DNA of 37,317 nt from Clostridia bacterium (lineage in GTDB: Bacteria > Bacillota > Clostridia > Oscillospirales > Acutalibacteraceae), in assembly GCA_017625435.1 (NCBI GenBank), contig JAGAKX010000006.1, forward strand, positions 1 through 37,317, read 5' to 3'. The notes beneath the pieces are model-generated. The model did not search any database and was not told where the DNA came from. It saw only the letters and a list, made by a program, of their open reading frames with translations. Below, one piece after another: positions 15,054-23,827 of this stretch (its first letter is position 1; every line of letters begins with the position of its first letter). Position numbers and translations under genes: made by a program.

Positions 15054-15198
15054 GAAAAAATCTTACGATTTATCAACCCCCTACCCCCAATCTTGGGGGC
15101 TGTAGGTGTTTCTTGTTCAATAAGCTTGCGTCATTCAATACGCCGAAGGCGAATTATAAGCTAAATTGCTCACAACGCAAGCAATTTCCTATATAATA
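15054..15198. other. Non-coding stretch with two imperfect hairpins
   Basis: No gene seen. CCTA-CCCCCAA (from 15079) pairs with TTGGGGG-CTG-TAGG (to 15106), and AGCTTGCGT near 15122-15130 is complementary to ACGCAAGC near 15174-15181 around an AT-rich middle. The G/C runs differ from the surroundings. It may be a degenerate dispersed repeat or the structured 3' end of the XRE transcript. Confidence 0.4.
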
Positions 15199-15239
15199 AA
15201 AAGACAGAGAGGAACCGGAAAAGTTCTTCTCTGTCTTTA
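15199..15239 (-). terminator. Terminator of the aconitase X operon (bidirectional)
   Basis: AAAGACAGAGA-G-GAAC pairs with GTTC-T-TCTCTGTCTTT (to about 15239), with one mismatch; T-rich on both sides. It ends 13 bases after the stop of the DHDPS-family gene. Confidence 0.85.
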
Positions 15240-15252
15240 TTTATTGCAAATT

Positions 15253-16155
15253 TTATTTCATAAGACCTTCGGCAACAGCCCATGAATGGAAGGACTGAAT
15301 GCTTCTGAGTCTGCCTGCAGAAAGCTGCTGACCGCCTCTGTTTATTGCTTTCATACCTTCAACACCCTGAAGCTGAACAAGGTACTTTGCGGAGCAATTG
15401 AAGCCGTTATCAATAGCATTGTCAAGAAGAGTGATTTCATTATATCTCTTCTCAGCAAGTGCCATATCACCGCTGACAAATGCTTCGTGGAAGCGCTGGA
15501 AGAACGCACCGCCGCAGGATGTAGGTGTAGCCATAACACCTCTTGCACCCAGCTTATAAGCATCGAAAAGGAAGGGCATATTTGCCTGAATAAGGCAGGA
15601 GTTACCCTTATTTTCAATTTTATCCTTGATACCGCCCTCAAGAAGACAGGTACAGTCCTTAATACCGTAAATACCGCATTCCTTAACAAGTCTGCCGTAT
15701 GTTTCACCTGAAATAAGGTGAGGCTGGAAGCCGGGGAATTCGTAGCAGAAAACGGGAAGGTCCGTATAAGCCTTCAGTTCACCGATATAGTTTACAAGTC
15801 TGTCGGGATCCTTGCCGAAGCCCTTTGTTGTAAACACGATACCGTCAACACCTGTAGCGGTTATTCTTTTAACCTCTTCAACCTGAGCGAACCAAGAGGG
15901 TTCAACATTTGCAGTAGCAACTACCGTTGTGTTGCCCTTATGCTTTACTGTAAGTTCAGCAAGCTTTACTCTTTCTTCAAGAGTAAGATTTACCATTTCA
16001 GAGCTTCCGCATACGCAGAAAAGGTGTTCAACACCCTGCTCTACCTGCCAGTCAGCATACTCTTCGTATACATCATAGTTAATGGTAAGGTCATCATTAT
16101 AGGGAGTGAGCATTAAAGAATAAATGCCCTCATAATTTTCTGTAAGCTTAGACAT
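15253..16155 (-). CDS. DHDPS/N-acetylneuraminate lyase family protein
   Basis: Class I (Schiff-base) aldolase-superfamily enzyme of 300 aa. CGSSEMVNLTLEER (49-62) is the substrate-carboxylate loop (GSSE instead of GTTGE of DapA), FCYEFPGF gives Tyr138, the acid/base residue, and YGIKDCT gives Lys166, the Schiff-base lysine. The YE-FPGF variant is unlike DapA (YNVPGRT), so dihydrodipicolinate synthesis is not expected. In hydroxyproline degradation an enzyme of this family removes water and ammonia from a pyrroline carboxylate, and its aconitase X neighbours fit such a pathway, but aldol cleavage of another keto acid is equally possible. Third gene of its operon; it has no clear Shine-Dalgarno. 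Confidence 0.85.
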   Translation of the reverse strand: MSKLTENYEGIYSLMLTPYNDDLTINYDVYEEYADWQVEQGVEHLFCVCGSSEMVNLTLEERVKLAELTVKHKGNTTVVATANVEPSWFAQVEEVKRITATGVDGIVFTTKGFGKDPDRLVNYIGELKAYTDLPVFCYEFPGFQPHLISGETYGRLVKECGIYGIKDCTCLLEGGIKDKIENKGNSCLIQANMPFLFDAYKLGARGVMATPTSCGGAFFQRFHEAFVSGDMALAEKRYNEITLLDNAIDNGFNCSAKYLVQLQGVEGMKAINRGGQQLSAGRLRSIQSFHSWAVAEGLMK

Positions 16156-16173
16156 AATACTTTGGTATTGTTA

Positions 16174-16614
16174 TCAGAGAATGGTAACAGTACCGTCCTC
16201 CTCAACCTTAATTTTATCGCCTGTCTTTACTGCATCAAGGAACTCGTCGCCGAGACAGTCAATTGTGGGAAGAGAATTGTCTGTCCAGATATCGGAAAGG
16301 ATAGCACCTGCTGCTGCAAGAGAGTCAATGGGCTTTGAAAAAAGAAGACACGCGGGGCTTCTGTTCATAGCGGTGGCGCAGTAAAGAACCATACCGCCTG
16401 TTGTTGAACCGATTGTCTGAGGAAGACAAAGGGCTGTACCCATCATGGGCTTACCGAAAAGATCAGGATTGTTCTGGTCGCCGCACTTTGCAGTCTTATC
16501 ACCGAACTGAAGGCTCTTCTGGAAGCTTGCAAGAGTATTGAAGCCGTTTTTAGTTACAAGAGCTTCAGCCTCGCAGGAACCGGGAACAACTACACGGCCT
16601 TTGAATATTTTCAT
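16174..16614 (-). CDS. Aconitase X small (swivel) subunit, DUF126
   Basis: 146-aa swivelling domain of the aconitase superfamily. FKGRVVVPGSCEAEALVTKNGFN is the family start (first 20-odd residues), LFGKPMMGTALCLPQTIGSTTGGMVLY is the Gly/Ser loop that closes over the substrate, and PACLLFSKPIDSLAAAGAILSDI is typical of the domain. The gene starts two bases after the large subunit stop, with GGGGGTT inside the end of that gene, so the two are made in step. With the large subunit it should form a two-chain aconitase X, as in archaea and bacterial type II enzymes. Confidence 0.9.
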   Translation of the reverse strand: MKIFKGRVVVPGSCEAEALVTKNGFNTLASFQKSLQFGDKTAKCGDQNNPDLFGKPMMGTALCLPQTIGSTTGGMVLYCATAMNRSPACLLFSKPIDSLAAAGAILSDIWTDNSLPTIDCLGDEFLDAVKTGDKIKVEEDGTVTIL

Positions 16615-16616
16615 AA

Positions 16617-17906
16617 TTATTTAACCCCCTTTGTGATGCAGTCAAGAATTTCAGCGTTGGTATAGTATTTAGATGTTGTGTAAGTTCTGAGCTTGTTTGA
16701 GTTTGTGATAACGGGCTTTTTTCCGCAAAGAGGATTGTTCATATACATAAGAGGACAGATGTAGCTGAGAATAACTCCTGTTTTCTCAAGTCTTGCGGCA
16801 TAAGCTGTCTTATTGAACTTTTCAACAACAGCGGGAGCAGCGGTAAATACCGTAGGAATAACAACCTTGCTGTTTCCTGCAGCCTTAAGACCTGCTTCAA
16901 CCTTTTCTGTCCAGTCAATAAGCTGAGAGTATGTAAGGTGGGGACAGCCGATGAAGCAAAGCTTGGGAGTAGCATCGGGATCCTTCCAGATTACGGGATA
17001 ATTCTTCTTTACTCTTTCAAGCTCAGCATCGTCAATAACGTAAACCTGAGCGTTTTCAGCAATAAGGCTTTCACCCATTTCAACTGCTTCGGGAGTAAGA
17101 CCGTCAATGTGATAAAGACCTACTGCACCGTTTGAGGCTGTGGCAGCACCGAAATCCTTAAGATACGCCTTTGCATCATCATTAAGCTCATTTCCTATCC
17201 ACTTTGTAAGGCCCTTTACATAAGGAACATCTTCCATTACCTTCATACCGATAGCGGAACCGAGAACCTGTGCCTCGGGAATCTTATCAGTCTTTACTTC
17301 AATAATCCAGGTAGCCTTTCTGCCTTCATCTGTAAGAAGTCCGAAATAAGGAACATAACCTACGATTGAGCCGAAAAGGTCAATAATGCCGGAGTTTCTG
17401 TTACAGCGTGCACCGAGAACAGAGTTTGCATAAACAACGGCGCTGGATTCTGCCCATGAAAGAATATCACCCTTATTGGGAGTGTTGCCGACTTCATCAA
17501 GATAGCAGGTGCAGGTATAAGCTGATTCGCTTACAAGACCCATCTTCTGAAGCTGACCGTCGTACATTTCCTGAGCGGAATACATAAATTTCTTAAAAAT
17601 GAGGTTTTCAAGGAAGCTTGCGGGAACATTTTTATCAACAGGCTTGGGGTCAACAGAGAACTGCTGTCCTGAAACAACACCGTCTGAGATAAGCTTTTCC
17701 ATAAGCTCATATACGGGCTTCATAACCTTGATACCGAAGCTTGTAACAAGATGTCCCTTTTTGCCTGTAACAGGAACCAGCTTGGTAGCACCGAAGGTTT
17801 CACCGTACATAACCAGAGTCTTCATAATTTTTGCCATTGTTTCTCCCTTTTCGCCGTTAAGTATGGCGAGCTGCTCGGGAGTAAGTTCAATTTTGTAATC
17901 AGCCAC
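16617..17906 (-). CDS. Aconitase X large (catalytic) subunit, DUF521
   Basis: Fe-S dehydratase subunit, about 429 aa. The start is placed at GTG 17906, with AAAGGATGAG nine bases upstream; ATG 17915 is possible but its AAAGG abuts the codon. Family blocks: LTPEQLAILNGEKGE, KLVPVTGKKGHLVTSFG, TCTCYLDEVGNTP, WAESSAVVYANSVLGARCNRNSG, GCPHLTYSQL and LSYICPLMYMNNP. Cysteines in CTC, ARCN, GCPH and the last block are the candidate cluster ligands. Known aconitase X activities are cis-3-hydroxy-L-proline dehydratase (bacteria) and mevalonate 5-phosphate dehydratase (archaea). No mevalonate gene is nearby and a DHDPS-family lyase is, so a hydroxy-acid or hydroxyproline catabolic role is more likely. 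First gene of the operon. Confidence 0.9.
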   Translation of the reverse strand: MADYKIELTPEQLAILNGEKGETMAKIMKTLVMYGETFGATKLVPVTGKKGHLVTSFGIKVMKPVYELMEKLISDGVVSGQQFSVDPKPVDKNVPASFLENLIFKKFMYSAQEMYDGQLQKMGLVSESAYTCTCYLDEVGNTPNKGDILSWAESSAVVYANSVLGARCNRNSGIIDLFGSIVGYVPYFGLLTDEGRKATWIIEVKTDKIPEAQVLGSAIGMKVMEDVPYVKGLTKWIGNELNDDAKAYLKDFGAATASNGAVGLYHIDGLTPEAVEMGESLIAENAQVYVIDDAELERVKKNYPVIWKDPDATPKLCFIGCPHLTYSQLIDWTEKVEAGLKAAGNSKVVIPTVFTAAPAVVEKFNKTAYAARLEKTGVILSYICPLMYMNNPLCGKKPVITNSNKLRTYTTSKYYTNAEILDCITKGVK

Positions 17907-17944
17907 AAAACTCATCCTTTCTTTCGCATACGTATAGATATATG

Positions 17945-17983
17945 CATTTGTTATAATTATAACAAATGAAAAGATAATTGCAA
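17945..17983 (-). promoter_or_regulatory. Promoter and 24-bp palindromic operator of the aconitase X operon
   Basis: Minus strand TTGCAA (17978-17983), 16-bp spacer, TATAAT (17956-17961). The -10 sits at the centre of a perfect palindrome, CATTTGTTATAA followed by its reverse complement (17945-17968), a very good repressor site. The regulator is not in the window's neighbourhood. Confidence 0.75.
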
Positions 17984-18012
17984 TAGTATTTTAAATTATT
18001 TGCATTTCGTAA

Positions 18013-18044
18013 AACAAAAAAAGGTAAACCGCAAAAGGTTTACC
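18013..18044 (-). terminator. Terminator after the GH25 gene
   Basis: GGTAAACC (18023-18030), loop GCAAAA, GGTTTACC (18037-18044); a long T run follows on the minus strand. Confidence 0.9.
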
Positions 18045-18051
18045 CTGAAAA

Positions 18052-18915
18052 TTATCCGTATTGAGTTATATTTTCATCTGCTTGTTTTTCGGGTGGGAAA
18101 TAAATATTCATATCGACCCTTGAGCTGATACCCTTTACCGTTCCCGAATCTGTATACTGCCACATATTGAATTTATAAATAAATGTGGGATATTCCGAGT
18201 ATTCGGCAAGCCAGAAATCATATCTGCTTATACTTGCTAAATCATACTCAAAATAACCTATTTCACGGTTAAAATAAATCATAACCTCTCTGCCCGACAG
18301 CTCAATTTCGTTACAGAAATTCACGGCACACTCGGTTATCTGTTCACTGGTCATCTGAGCGGTTCTCGCCTCAGCATTATCAACATATTCCCAGTCGTAA
18401 ACAACAGGCATCTGCAATTCCCTGTCACCGAGAGCGGAAAGGACGTAGCGTGCCTCTTCCCTTGCCTCCTCGGCATTCGTTGCCTGAGAATAAAAATATG
18501 CACCGACTTTAAGCCCTGCATTTACGGCACCGTCATAGTTTTTATAGAAATTATCATCAATTCCCATAATTCCCTTTGAGCCGTAGCCTCTGTAGCCGAT
18601 TCGGAGAATTACAAAATCAATACCGTCTGAAGCTACCTCTTCCCAGTTGATATCCCCCTGAAAAACGGAAACATCAATTCCTGTAAGAAAAGTTCGTGTT
18701 TCATCAGAATATTTCATTCTGCCGTTTTCGTCGGCATAAAAGAGCTTGGGCTCAAGCGCACTCTCATCAACATCATCGTGTACGGGAACAAAATCCCCGT
18801 TTATATCCGTCGCATAAGGCAAATTGTTTCCGCCTTCAGGCTCATCGGGAAAAATAAAAGAGCATCCGGACAGTAATATTGAAACTGCAACAATTAAAAC
18901 AAGTGATTTTTTCAT
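18052..18915 (-). CDS. GH25 lysozyme-like muramidase, lipoprotein
   Basis: Predicted cell-surface N-acetylmuramidase that cuts peptidoglycan. The ATG at 18915 has GAGG five bases upstream, giving 287 aa; the upstream ORF extension crosses a terminator. Residues 1-18 are a lipoprotein signal (LLSGC, Cys18), then a linker to about 70. The GH25 barrel begins LTGIDVSVFQGDINWEEV (Asp81), with FVILRIGYRGYGSKG, MPVVYDWEYVDN (Asp174 and Glu176, the catalytic pair region) and FNMWQYTDSGTVKGI near the end. Length and motifs are complete. It stands alone, with its own promoter and terminator. A role in sporulation engulfment or turnover cannot be separated by sequence. Confidence 0.92.
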   Translation of the reverse strand: MKKSLVLIVAVSILLSGCSFIFPDEPEGGNNLPYATDINGDFVPVHDDVDESALEPKLFYADENGRMKYSDETRTFLTGIDVSVFQGDINWEEVASDGIDFVILRIGYRGYGSKGIMGIDDNFYKNYDGAVNAGLKVGAYFYSQATNAEEAREEARYVLSALGDRELQMPVVYDWEYVDNAEARTAQMTSEQITECAVNFCNEIELSGREVMIYFNREIGYFEYDLASISRYDFWLAEYSEYPTFIYKFNMWQYTDSGTVKGISSRVDMNIYFPPEKQADENITQYG

Positions 18916-18924
18916 ATAAACCTC

Positions 18925-18981
18925 AAAAAAGCGTGTATATCGTACATACGACATTATACACGCTTTTTGTTTTTCTTTCAA
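18925..18981 (-). promoter_or_regulatory. Terminator of metA with the GH25 promoter nested in it
   Basis: AAAAAGCGTGTATA (18926-18939) and TATACACGCTTTTT (18955-18968) form a 14-bp stem followed by six T on the minus strand: the metY-metA terminator. The same DNA holds TTGAAA (18976-18981), a 17-bp spacer and TATAAT (18953-18958), the GH25 promoter; its RNA starts in the loop and keeps only half of the stem. Confidence 0.8.
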
Positions 18982-19002
18982 CAGAAAAGTTTTAACAAAT
19001 TC

Positions 19003-19929
19003 TTAATTCTCTTCCGGTATTGAATTGATGTCATAAGGCGTTGTCTGATAAACGAAGTAGTTAAGCCAGTTGCAGTAAAGAAGGTTTGCGTGTGCTCTCC
19101 AGCGGACAATGGGTTCGTTTTCGGGATTGTCGTCCGGAAAATAGTTTACGGGCACTTTGATATCAAGTCCTTTTTTCACGTCTCTGTCATATTCTTCTTT
19201 GAGTGTTACGGGGTCATATTCCGAATGTCCCATAACAAAAACCTGCTTGCCCTTTTCCGTGACAACACAGTAAACGCCTGCTTCATCGGAGGAAGCAAGA
19301 ATCTTAAGCTCGGGAACCTTTTCAATATCCTCTCTTCTTACACTTGTGTGTCTTGAATGAGGCACCCAGAATTTATCGTCAAAGCCTCTGAAAAGAATTG
19401 AACGCTTATAATCTACCTTATGTGGGAAAACTCCGAACATTTTCTCGGGAAGGTCATATTTTTCAATACCGTAATGGTAATAAAGACCTGCCTGTGCACC
19501 CCAGCAGATATGGAAGGTGCTGTGCACGTGTGTTTTTGACCACTCCATAATTTCGCAAAGCTCCTGCCAGTAGTCCACCTCCTCAAAGGGAAGCTGTTCA
19601 ACAGGGGCTCCCGTTATAATCATTCCGTCAAAGTATCTGTCCTTTACATCTTCAAAGGTCTTATAAAAAGCAAGAAGATGCTCTGCGGAAATGTGCGTGG
19701 GAACGTGGCTGGCGGTCATTATAAGCTCGATTTCAATCTGCAAGGGAGTATTGCCGAGAATACGTGACAGCTGTGTTTCCGTTGCAATCTTCTTGGGCAT
19801 AAGATTGAGAACAAGAATTTTAAGGGGACGAATATCCTGAGAAATAGCTCTCGTTTCCGTCATAACGAAAATGTTTTCATCGGTGAGAGTTTTTACTGCA
19901 GGAAGCTCATTGGGAATTTTAATGGGCAT
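19003..19929 (-). CDS. metA: Homoserine O-acyltransferase MetA, probably acetyltransferase
   Basis: Activates L-homoserine for methionine synthesis. The 308-aa protein has [11 protein letters not shown], the nucleophile motif [10 protein letters not shown] (Cys142), and MGHSEYD (His235, Glu237), matching E. coli numbering exactly. [17 protein letters not shown] places Glu at position 111; in Bacillus cereus MetA Glu111 gives acetyl-CoA specificity, whereas succinyltransferases have Gly. So O-acetylhomoserine is the expected product, in agreement with the adjacent O-acetylhomoserine sulfhydrylase. GGAGA precedes the ATG, 11 bases after the metY stop. Last gene of the GH95-metY-metA operon. Confidence 0.95.
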   Translation of the reverse strand: MPIKIPNELPAVKTLTDENIFVMTETRAISQDIRPLKILVLNLMPKKIATETQLSRILGNTPLQIEIELIMTASHVPTHISAEHLLAFYKTFEDVKDRYFDGMIITGAPVEQLPFEEVDYWQELCEIMEWSKTHVHSTFHICWGAQAGLYYHYGIEKYDLPEKMFGVFPHKVDYKRSILFRGFDDKFWVPHSRHTSVRREDIEKVPELKILASSDEAGVYCVVTEKGKQVFVMGHSEYDPVTLKEEYDRDVKKGLDIKVPVNYFPDDNPENEPIVRWRAHANLLYCNWLNYFVYQTTPYDINSIPEEN

Positions 19930-19940
19930 TAAATTTCTCC

Positions 19941-21227
19941 TTAGTCAATGTTATTGAGTGCCTGTTCAATATCGGCAATAAGATCCAGACTGTTTTCAAG
20001 ACCGCAGGAAAGACGGATAAGGTCGGGGGAAATACCTGCCGCAGTAAGCTCTTCCTCCGTCATCTGACGGTGTGTTGCATTTGCAGGGTGAAGACAGCAC
20101 GAACGGGCATCTGCAACGTGGGTTTCAATAGCAATAAGCTTTAATGATTTCATAAACTTCTCAGCTGCAGCTCTGCCGCCCTTTACTCCGAAGCTGATAA
20201 CACCGCAGGAGCCGTTGGGCAGATACTTCTGTGCAAGAGCATAATACTTATCATTTTCAAGTCCCGAGAAACTAACCCAGGATATTTTGTCGTTTGCTTC
20301 AAGATACCTTGCGACTGCAAGTGCATTTTCAAAATGACGCTTCATTCTTACGTGAAGACTTTCAAGACCGAGATTAAGAATATATGCACTCTGAGGAGCG
20401 GGAGTTGAGCCGAAATCACGCATAAGCTGAGCAGTAGCCTTGGTGATGTATGCACCTGCAAGACCGAACTTTTCGGTATAAGTGATACCGTGATAGCTGG
20501 CATCGGGAGTGCAAAGACCGGGATATTTTTCGGCATACTTTGTCCAGTCGAACTTACCGGAATCAACAATACAGCCGCCAACGGCAGAGCCGTGACCGTC
20601 CATATATTTTGTTGTGGAATGTATAACGATATCTGCGCCCCATTCGATAGGTCTGCAATGAACGGGAGTAGCAAAGGTGTTGTCAATAATAAGCGGAACA
20701 CCGTGTCTGTGTGCGGCTTCGGCAAATCTTTCAATATCAAGCACCTTAAGTGCAGGATTTGCAATTGTTTCACCGAAAACAAGCTTTGTTTCGGGACGGA
20801 AGGCCGCTTCAAGCTCTTCATCGGAGCAATCGGGATCAACAAAGGTACAGGAAATTCCCATTTTCTTCATTGTAACGGAGAAAAGGTTGAAGGTACCGCC
20901 GTAAATTGCGGAAGAAACAACCATATGACCGCCGTTTTCGCAGATATTGAAGGTTGAATAGAAGCTTGCTGCCTGACCAGATGAAAGAAGCATAGCTGCC
21001 GTGCCGCCTTCCATTTCACAGATTTTGGCGGCAACCATATCGCAGGTGGGGTTCTGAAGACGGGAATAGAAGTATCCGCTTGCTTCAAGGTCAAAAAGCT
21101 TACCCATATCCTCACTGGTGTTATATTTGAAGGTTGTGCTCTGAATTATCGGAATCTGTCTCGGTTCTCCGTTTCCGGGTGTGTAACCGCTCTGAACGCA
21201 TTTTGTTTCAATTGTGTAGTCTTTCAT
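19941..21227 (-). CDS. metY: O-acetylhomoserine sulfhydrylase (Cys/Met PLP family)
   Basis: PLP enzyme that makes homocysteine from O-acetylhomoserine and sulfide. The 428-aa protein has the family start [28 protein letters not shown] (phosphate of the neighbouring subunit's PLP), [19 protein letters not shown] (Asp182, pyridine nitrogen) and [13 protein letters not shown] (Lys207, PLP lysine). HPANATHRQ near the C-terminus carries the substrate-carboxylate Arg. The length of about 430 fits the sulfhydrylases rather than MetB/MetC (about 390). Its ATG overlaps the TGA of the GH95 gene as ATGA, with AAAGGA upstream; metA follows. The order metY-metA gives the direct sulfhydrylation route. Confidence 0.93.
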   Translation of the reverse strand: MKDYTIETKCVQSGYTPGNGEPRQIPIIQSTTFKYNTSEDMGKLFDLEASGYFYSRLQNPTCDMVAAKICEMEGGTAAMLLSSGQAASFYSTFNICENGGHMVVSSAIYGGTFNLFSVTMKKMGISCTFVDPDCSDEELEAAFRPETKLVFGETIANPALKVLDIERFAEAAHRHGVPLIIDNTFATPVHCRPIEWGADIVIHSTTKYMDGHGSAVGGCIVDSGKFDWTKYAEKYPGLCTPDASYHGITYTEKFGLAGAYITKATAQLMRDFGSTPAPQSAYILNLGLESLHVRMKRHFENALAVARYLEANDKISWVSFSGLENDKYYALAQKYLPNGSCGVISFGVKGGRAAAEKFMKSLKLIAIETHVADARSCCLHPANATHRQMTEEELTAAGISPDLIRLSCGLENSLDLIADIEQALNNID

Positions 21228-23590
21228 AATATATTCCTTTCGGGGATAAGTTTGTATTTTTCGCCTTTCACGGCGTCAATATATGTAATACCGTTTGCAT
21301 ACTGCATATTAATACCGGCATTTTTTGTACTGTATCTGCCCTTTACGGCAATTCTTGAACCGATATTGTTTGTAAGGGCAATTTCCTTTACAATGTTATT
21401 GCTCCAGACTATATCAACCTCGGTATTTCCTCTGGCAAGCAAGCCCTTTACTTTACCGTCTTTCCAGCGGGAAGGAAGTGCCGGAAGAATATCAATAAGA
21501 AATTCTCCGTTTGCAAGCCTTACGTGGCTTTGCAGGAGCATTTCGCAAATACCGGCTGTTGCACCGAAATTTCCGTCAATCTGGAAAGGCGGATGTGCGT
21601 CAAAAAGATTGGGATAAACACCGCCGCCACCGCCGTAGCGTATACGCAAACCGTCCTTTACGGGTCTTAATAGTCTGTAAATAAGCTTTTCTGCATGGTC
21701 TCCGTCAAGAAGACGGGCAAAGAAATTTATCTTCCACGCAAGGCTCCAGCCTGTGCCGTCGTCTCCGCGAAGCTCCAATGTCTTTCTGCAGGCATCAGCA
21801 AGCTCGGGAGTCTTTTCGGGTGAAATCATTGTTCCGGGATGAAGACCGTAAAGATGAGACACGTGCCTGTGATGAGGCTCGGGAGCATTAAGGTCCCAGT
21901 CCCCTTCCCATTCACGGAGCTGTCCTGCTTTTCCGATTTTCAAGGGAAGAAGTCTTTCCTTAAGTCCTTTTAACTTATCACGGAGCTCCGTATCCTTTCC
22001 GAGAATATTGCAGATGTCAATCATATCCGTAAAATTCTCGTAAAGCATTTCTATATCCATTGCCGTTCCGCGGCAGACCCAACCCTTATTTCCTTCATCA
22101 TCGCAGAATTCATTTTCGGGTGAGGTTGCGGGGCTTGTCATAAGATAACCGTTTTCATCTTCAAAAAGGATGCTCATATTGAAAAGGCAGTTTTCTTTAA
22201 TTACATCATAAAAGCTTTCAAGAAGCTTTCTGTCCCCCGTAAAATTATAATATTCAACAAGGTGCTTACAAAGCCAGGCACCGCCTAAGGGGTACTGCGA
22301 CCAGGCACCGCCCCAGCCGGGAGAAGTCCAGTACCAGGGATTTGAAATTGTATATAAAGTCCAACCGGGAGCATTGTAGTATGCCTTTGCGGTTTTTGAA
22401 CCGTTTTCGGGAAGCGAGCAGATAAAATTCGCAAAAGGTTTTGTGCAGTGCACAATGTTTGCAGGACCTGCACACCAATAGTTCATCTGAACATTTATAT
22501 TGGTATGATAGTCGCTGTGCCAAGGTGCTTTGTAATCCTTACACCATATACCCTGAAGATTTGCAGGTAAAGCATTGTTTTCCCTGCTTGAGCAGATAAG
22601 AAGGTATTTTCCGTAATTGAAAAGCAGCTCAACAAGACCGATATCATCGTGCTTTTTACAGAACTTACGAAGCCTCTTGGGAAGTGTAAGACCGCTTGCA
22701 GTATCTGATGTAAGCTCAATTGAGGATTTGTTGAATAACGCCTTATAATCTTCTGTATGCGCAGCCTTTATGGCATCGTAATCATCAAGGCTTATGTCCG
22801 CAATTATTCTTTCACAGATTGAAACAGGATTCTCACCCTTGAAGCTTTTAGCCTGATCAGGGATATAATCCGTAGCTGCCGTAAAGCAGATTATCACAGA
22901 ATCGGCAGAACGGATGTTAAGCGTGTTATTATTTGCTTCAACAGTACCGCCCTCAGCTTTCACAATAATGTGACCTGCAAAAGCGATATGTTCGGGATTA
23001 CCGTCTGCGTGGCCGAAAAAACGAAGAGAATTATTCTCTGCCGTAATATTTTCTATATGGTCAAGCCCGTAGCTTATATTGTAGTTAAGATAAGCCTTTT
23101 TACTGCTTGTTATCTTGATAAATGTTGCCTGAGCCACAGCCGAGGTAAAATATTCTCTTGTAATTTTGACACCGTCAGTAAAATATCCGTCGGAGCAGAC
23201 AGCTTCCGATATATCAAGCTGTCTTTTGAAATCAACAGGTCTTTTTTCTTTGTTGAGGCTGTTAATATACATATCACCGAAGGTCTGATAAGAGCCGGAA
23301 TATGCCCCCTCAAAGCCTCCGCCGTTATTTATAAACTCTTTATTCAGGAGCTCTGCCGCATCGGAGTATTTTTTATTGTTGATAAGCTCTCTCAGTTCGG
23401 GAAGATGCTTGTAGGCATCCTTTTTATCGGCTTCCGGGTACTTGTCCCCGTTCCAGAGAGTTATTTCGTTCATCTGCAGACGAAGCTTCTTGGTGCCTGA
23501 AAAAACCATAGCTCCGAGACGTCCGTTGCCTATGGGAAGAGCTTCCTCCCAGTCCTTTGCAGGCTTTTCGAAATAAAGTATGCTTTCCAA
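21224..23590 (-). CDS. GH95 family alpha-L-fucosidase
   Basis: Removes terminal alpha-1,2-fucose (some GH95 members take alpha-L-galactose) from glycans. 788 aa. PIGNGRLGAMVFSG and MNEITLWNGDK open the N-terminal beta domain; the (alpha/alpha)6 barrel has YHTNINVQMNYW (Asn364 and Asn366, the pair that activates water), TSPENEF (Glu492) and FQIDGNFGATAG (Asp672), matching the catalytic set of Bifidobacterium AfcA. There is no signal peptide or carbohydrate module, so it acts in the cytoplasm on imported oligosaccharide. The start is a TTG (23590), with GAGG about 12 bases upstream. No transporter is adjacent. It heads an operon with metY and metA. Confidence 0.92.
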   Translation of the reverse strand: MESILYFEKPAKDWEEALPIGNGRLGAMVFSGTKKLRLQMNEITLWNGDKYPEADKKDAYKHLPELRELINNKKYSDAAELLNKEFINNGGGFEGAYSGSYQTFGDMYINSLNKEKRPVDFKRQLDISEAVCSDGYFTDGVKITREYFTSAVAQATFIKITSSKKAYLNYNISYGLDHIENITAENNSLRFFGHADGNPEHIAFAGHIIVKAEGGTVEANNNTLNIRSADSVIICFTAATDYIPDQAKSFKGENPVSICERIIADISLDDYDAIKAAHTEDYKALFNKSSIELTSDTASGLTLPKRLRKFCKKHDDIGLVELLFNYGKYLLICSSRENNALPANLQGIWCKDYKAPWHSDYHTNINVQMNYWCAGPANIVHCTKPFANFICSLPENGSKTAKAYYNAPGWTLYTISNPWYWTSPGWGGAWSQYPLGGAWLCKHLVEYYNFTGDRKLLESFYDVIKENCLFNMSILFEDENGYLMTSPATSPENEFCDDEGNKGWVCRGTAMDIEMLYENFTDMIDICNILGKDTELRDKLKGLKERLLPLKIGKAGQLREWEGDWDLNAPEPHHRHVSHLYGLHPGTMISPEKTPELADACRKTLELRGDDGTGWSLAWKINFFARLLDGDHAEKLIYRLLRPVKDGLRIRYGGGGGVYPNLFDAHPPFQIDGNFGATAGICEMLLQSHVRLANGEFLIDILPALPSRWKDGKVKGLLARGNTEVDIVWSNNIVKEIALTNNIGSRIAVKGRYSTKNAGINMQYANGITYIDAVKGEKYKLIPERNIL

Positions 23591-23629
23591 AAATAATCAC
23601 ATCCTCGGAAATGATATTGTTAAATATGT
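23591..23629. other. Leader of the GH95 operon
   Basis: Short untranslated leader of about 33 bases; I see no riboswitch or attenuator in it, although met genes follow downstream. Confidence 0.4.
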
Positions 23630-23658
23630 ATGATACCATTAATCTCTTGTTATGTCAA
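23630..23658 (-). promoter_or_regulatory. Promoter of the GH95-metY-metA operon
   Basis: Minus strand TTGACA (23653-23658), 17-bp spacer, TATCAT (23630-23635). ATCTCTT (23642-23648, plus) in the spacer is complementary to AAGAGAT at 23694-23700, a possible operator pair. Confidence 0.8.
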
Positions 23659-23759
23659 ATAAGAATTATTAATATTATATATATCTGCAATTAAGAGATA
23701 TTTAACACACTTTTTGAATTTTTCAACCGTCACTTGAGTTTCATTCAAAGAATATTTTA

Positions 23760-23788
23760 TTGTTTTTATCAGGTTTTCGGGGTATTAT
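23760..23788 (+). promoter_or_regulatory. Promoter of the XRE regulator
   Basis: TTGTTT (23760-23765), 17-bp spacer, TATTAT (23783-23788). Immediately downstream TGAC-AGACCG-GTCA (23791-23804) is an inverted repeat at the expected RNA start, a likely operator. Confidence 0.65.
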
Positions 23789-23827
23789 TATGACAGACCG
23801 GTCATTAAATTTTTGAGGTGATGCGCT

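Noticed and set aside
20490..20957. 155-codon plus-strand frame opposite metY
   Set aside because: Antisense shadow of a conserved enzyme; no ribosome site, composition follows the opposite codons.
21224..23630. SAM riboswitch or T-box controlling metY and metA
   Set aside because: metY starts inside the GH95 stop, the GH95 leader is about 33 bases, and no aptamer-like structure is seen.
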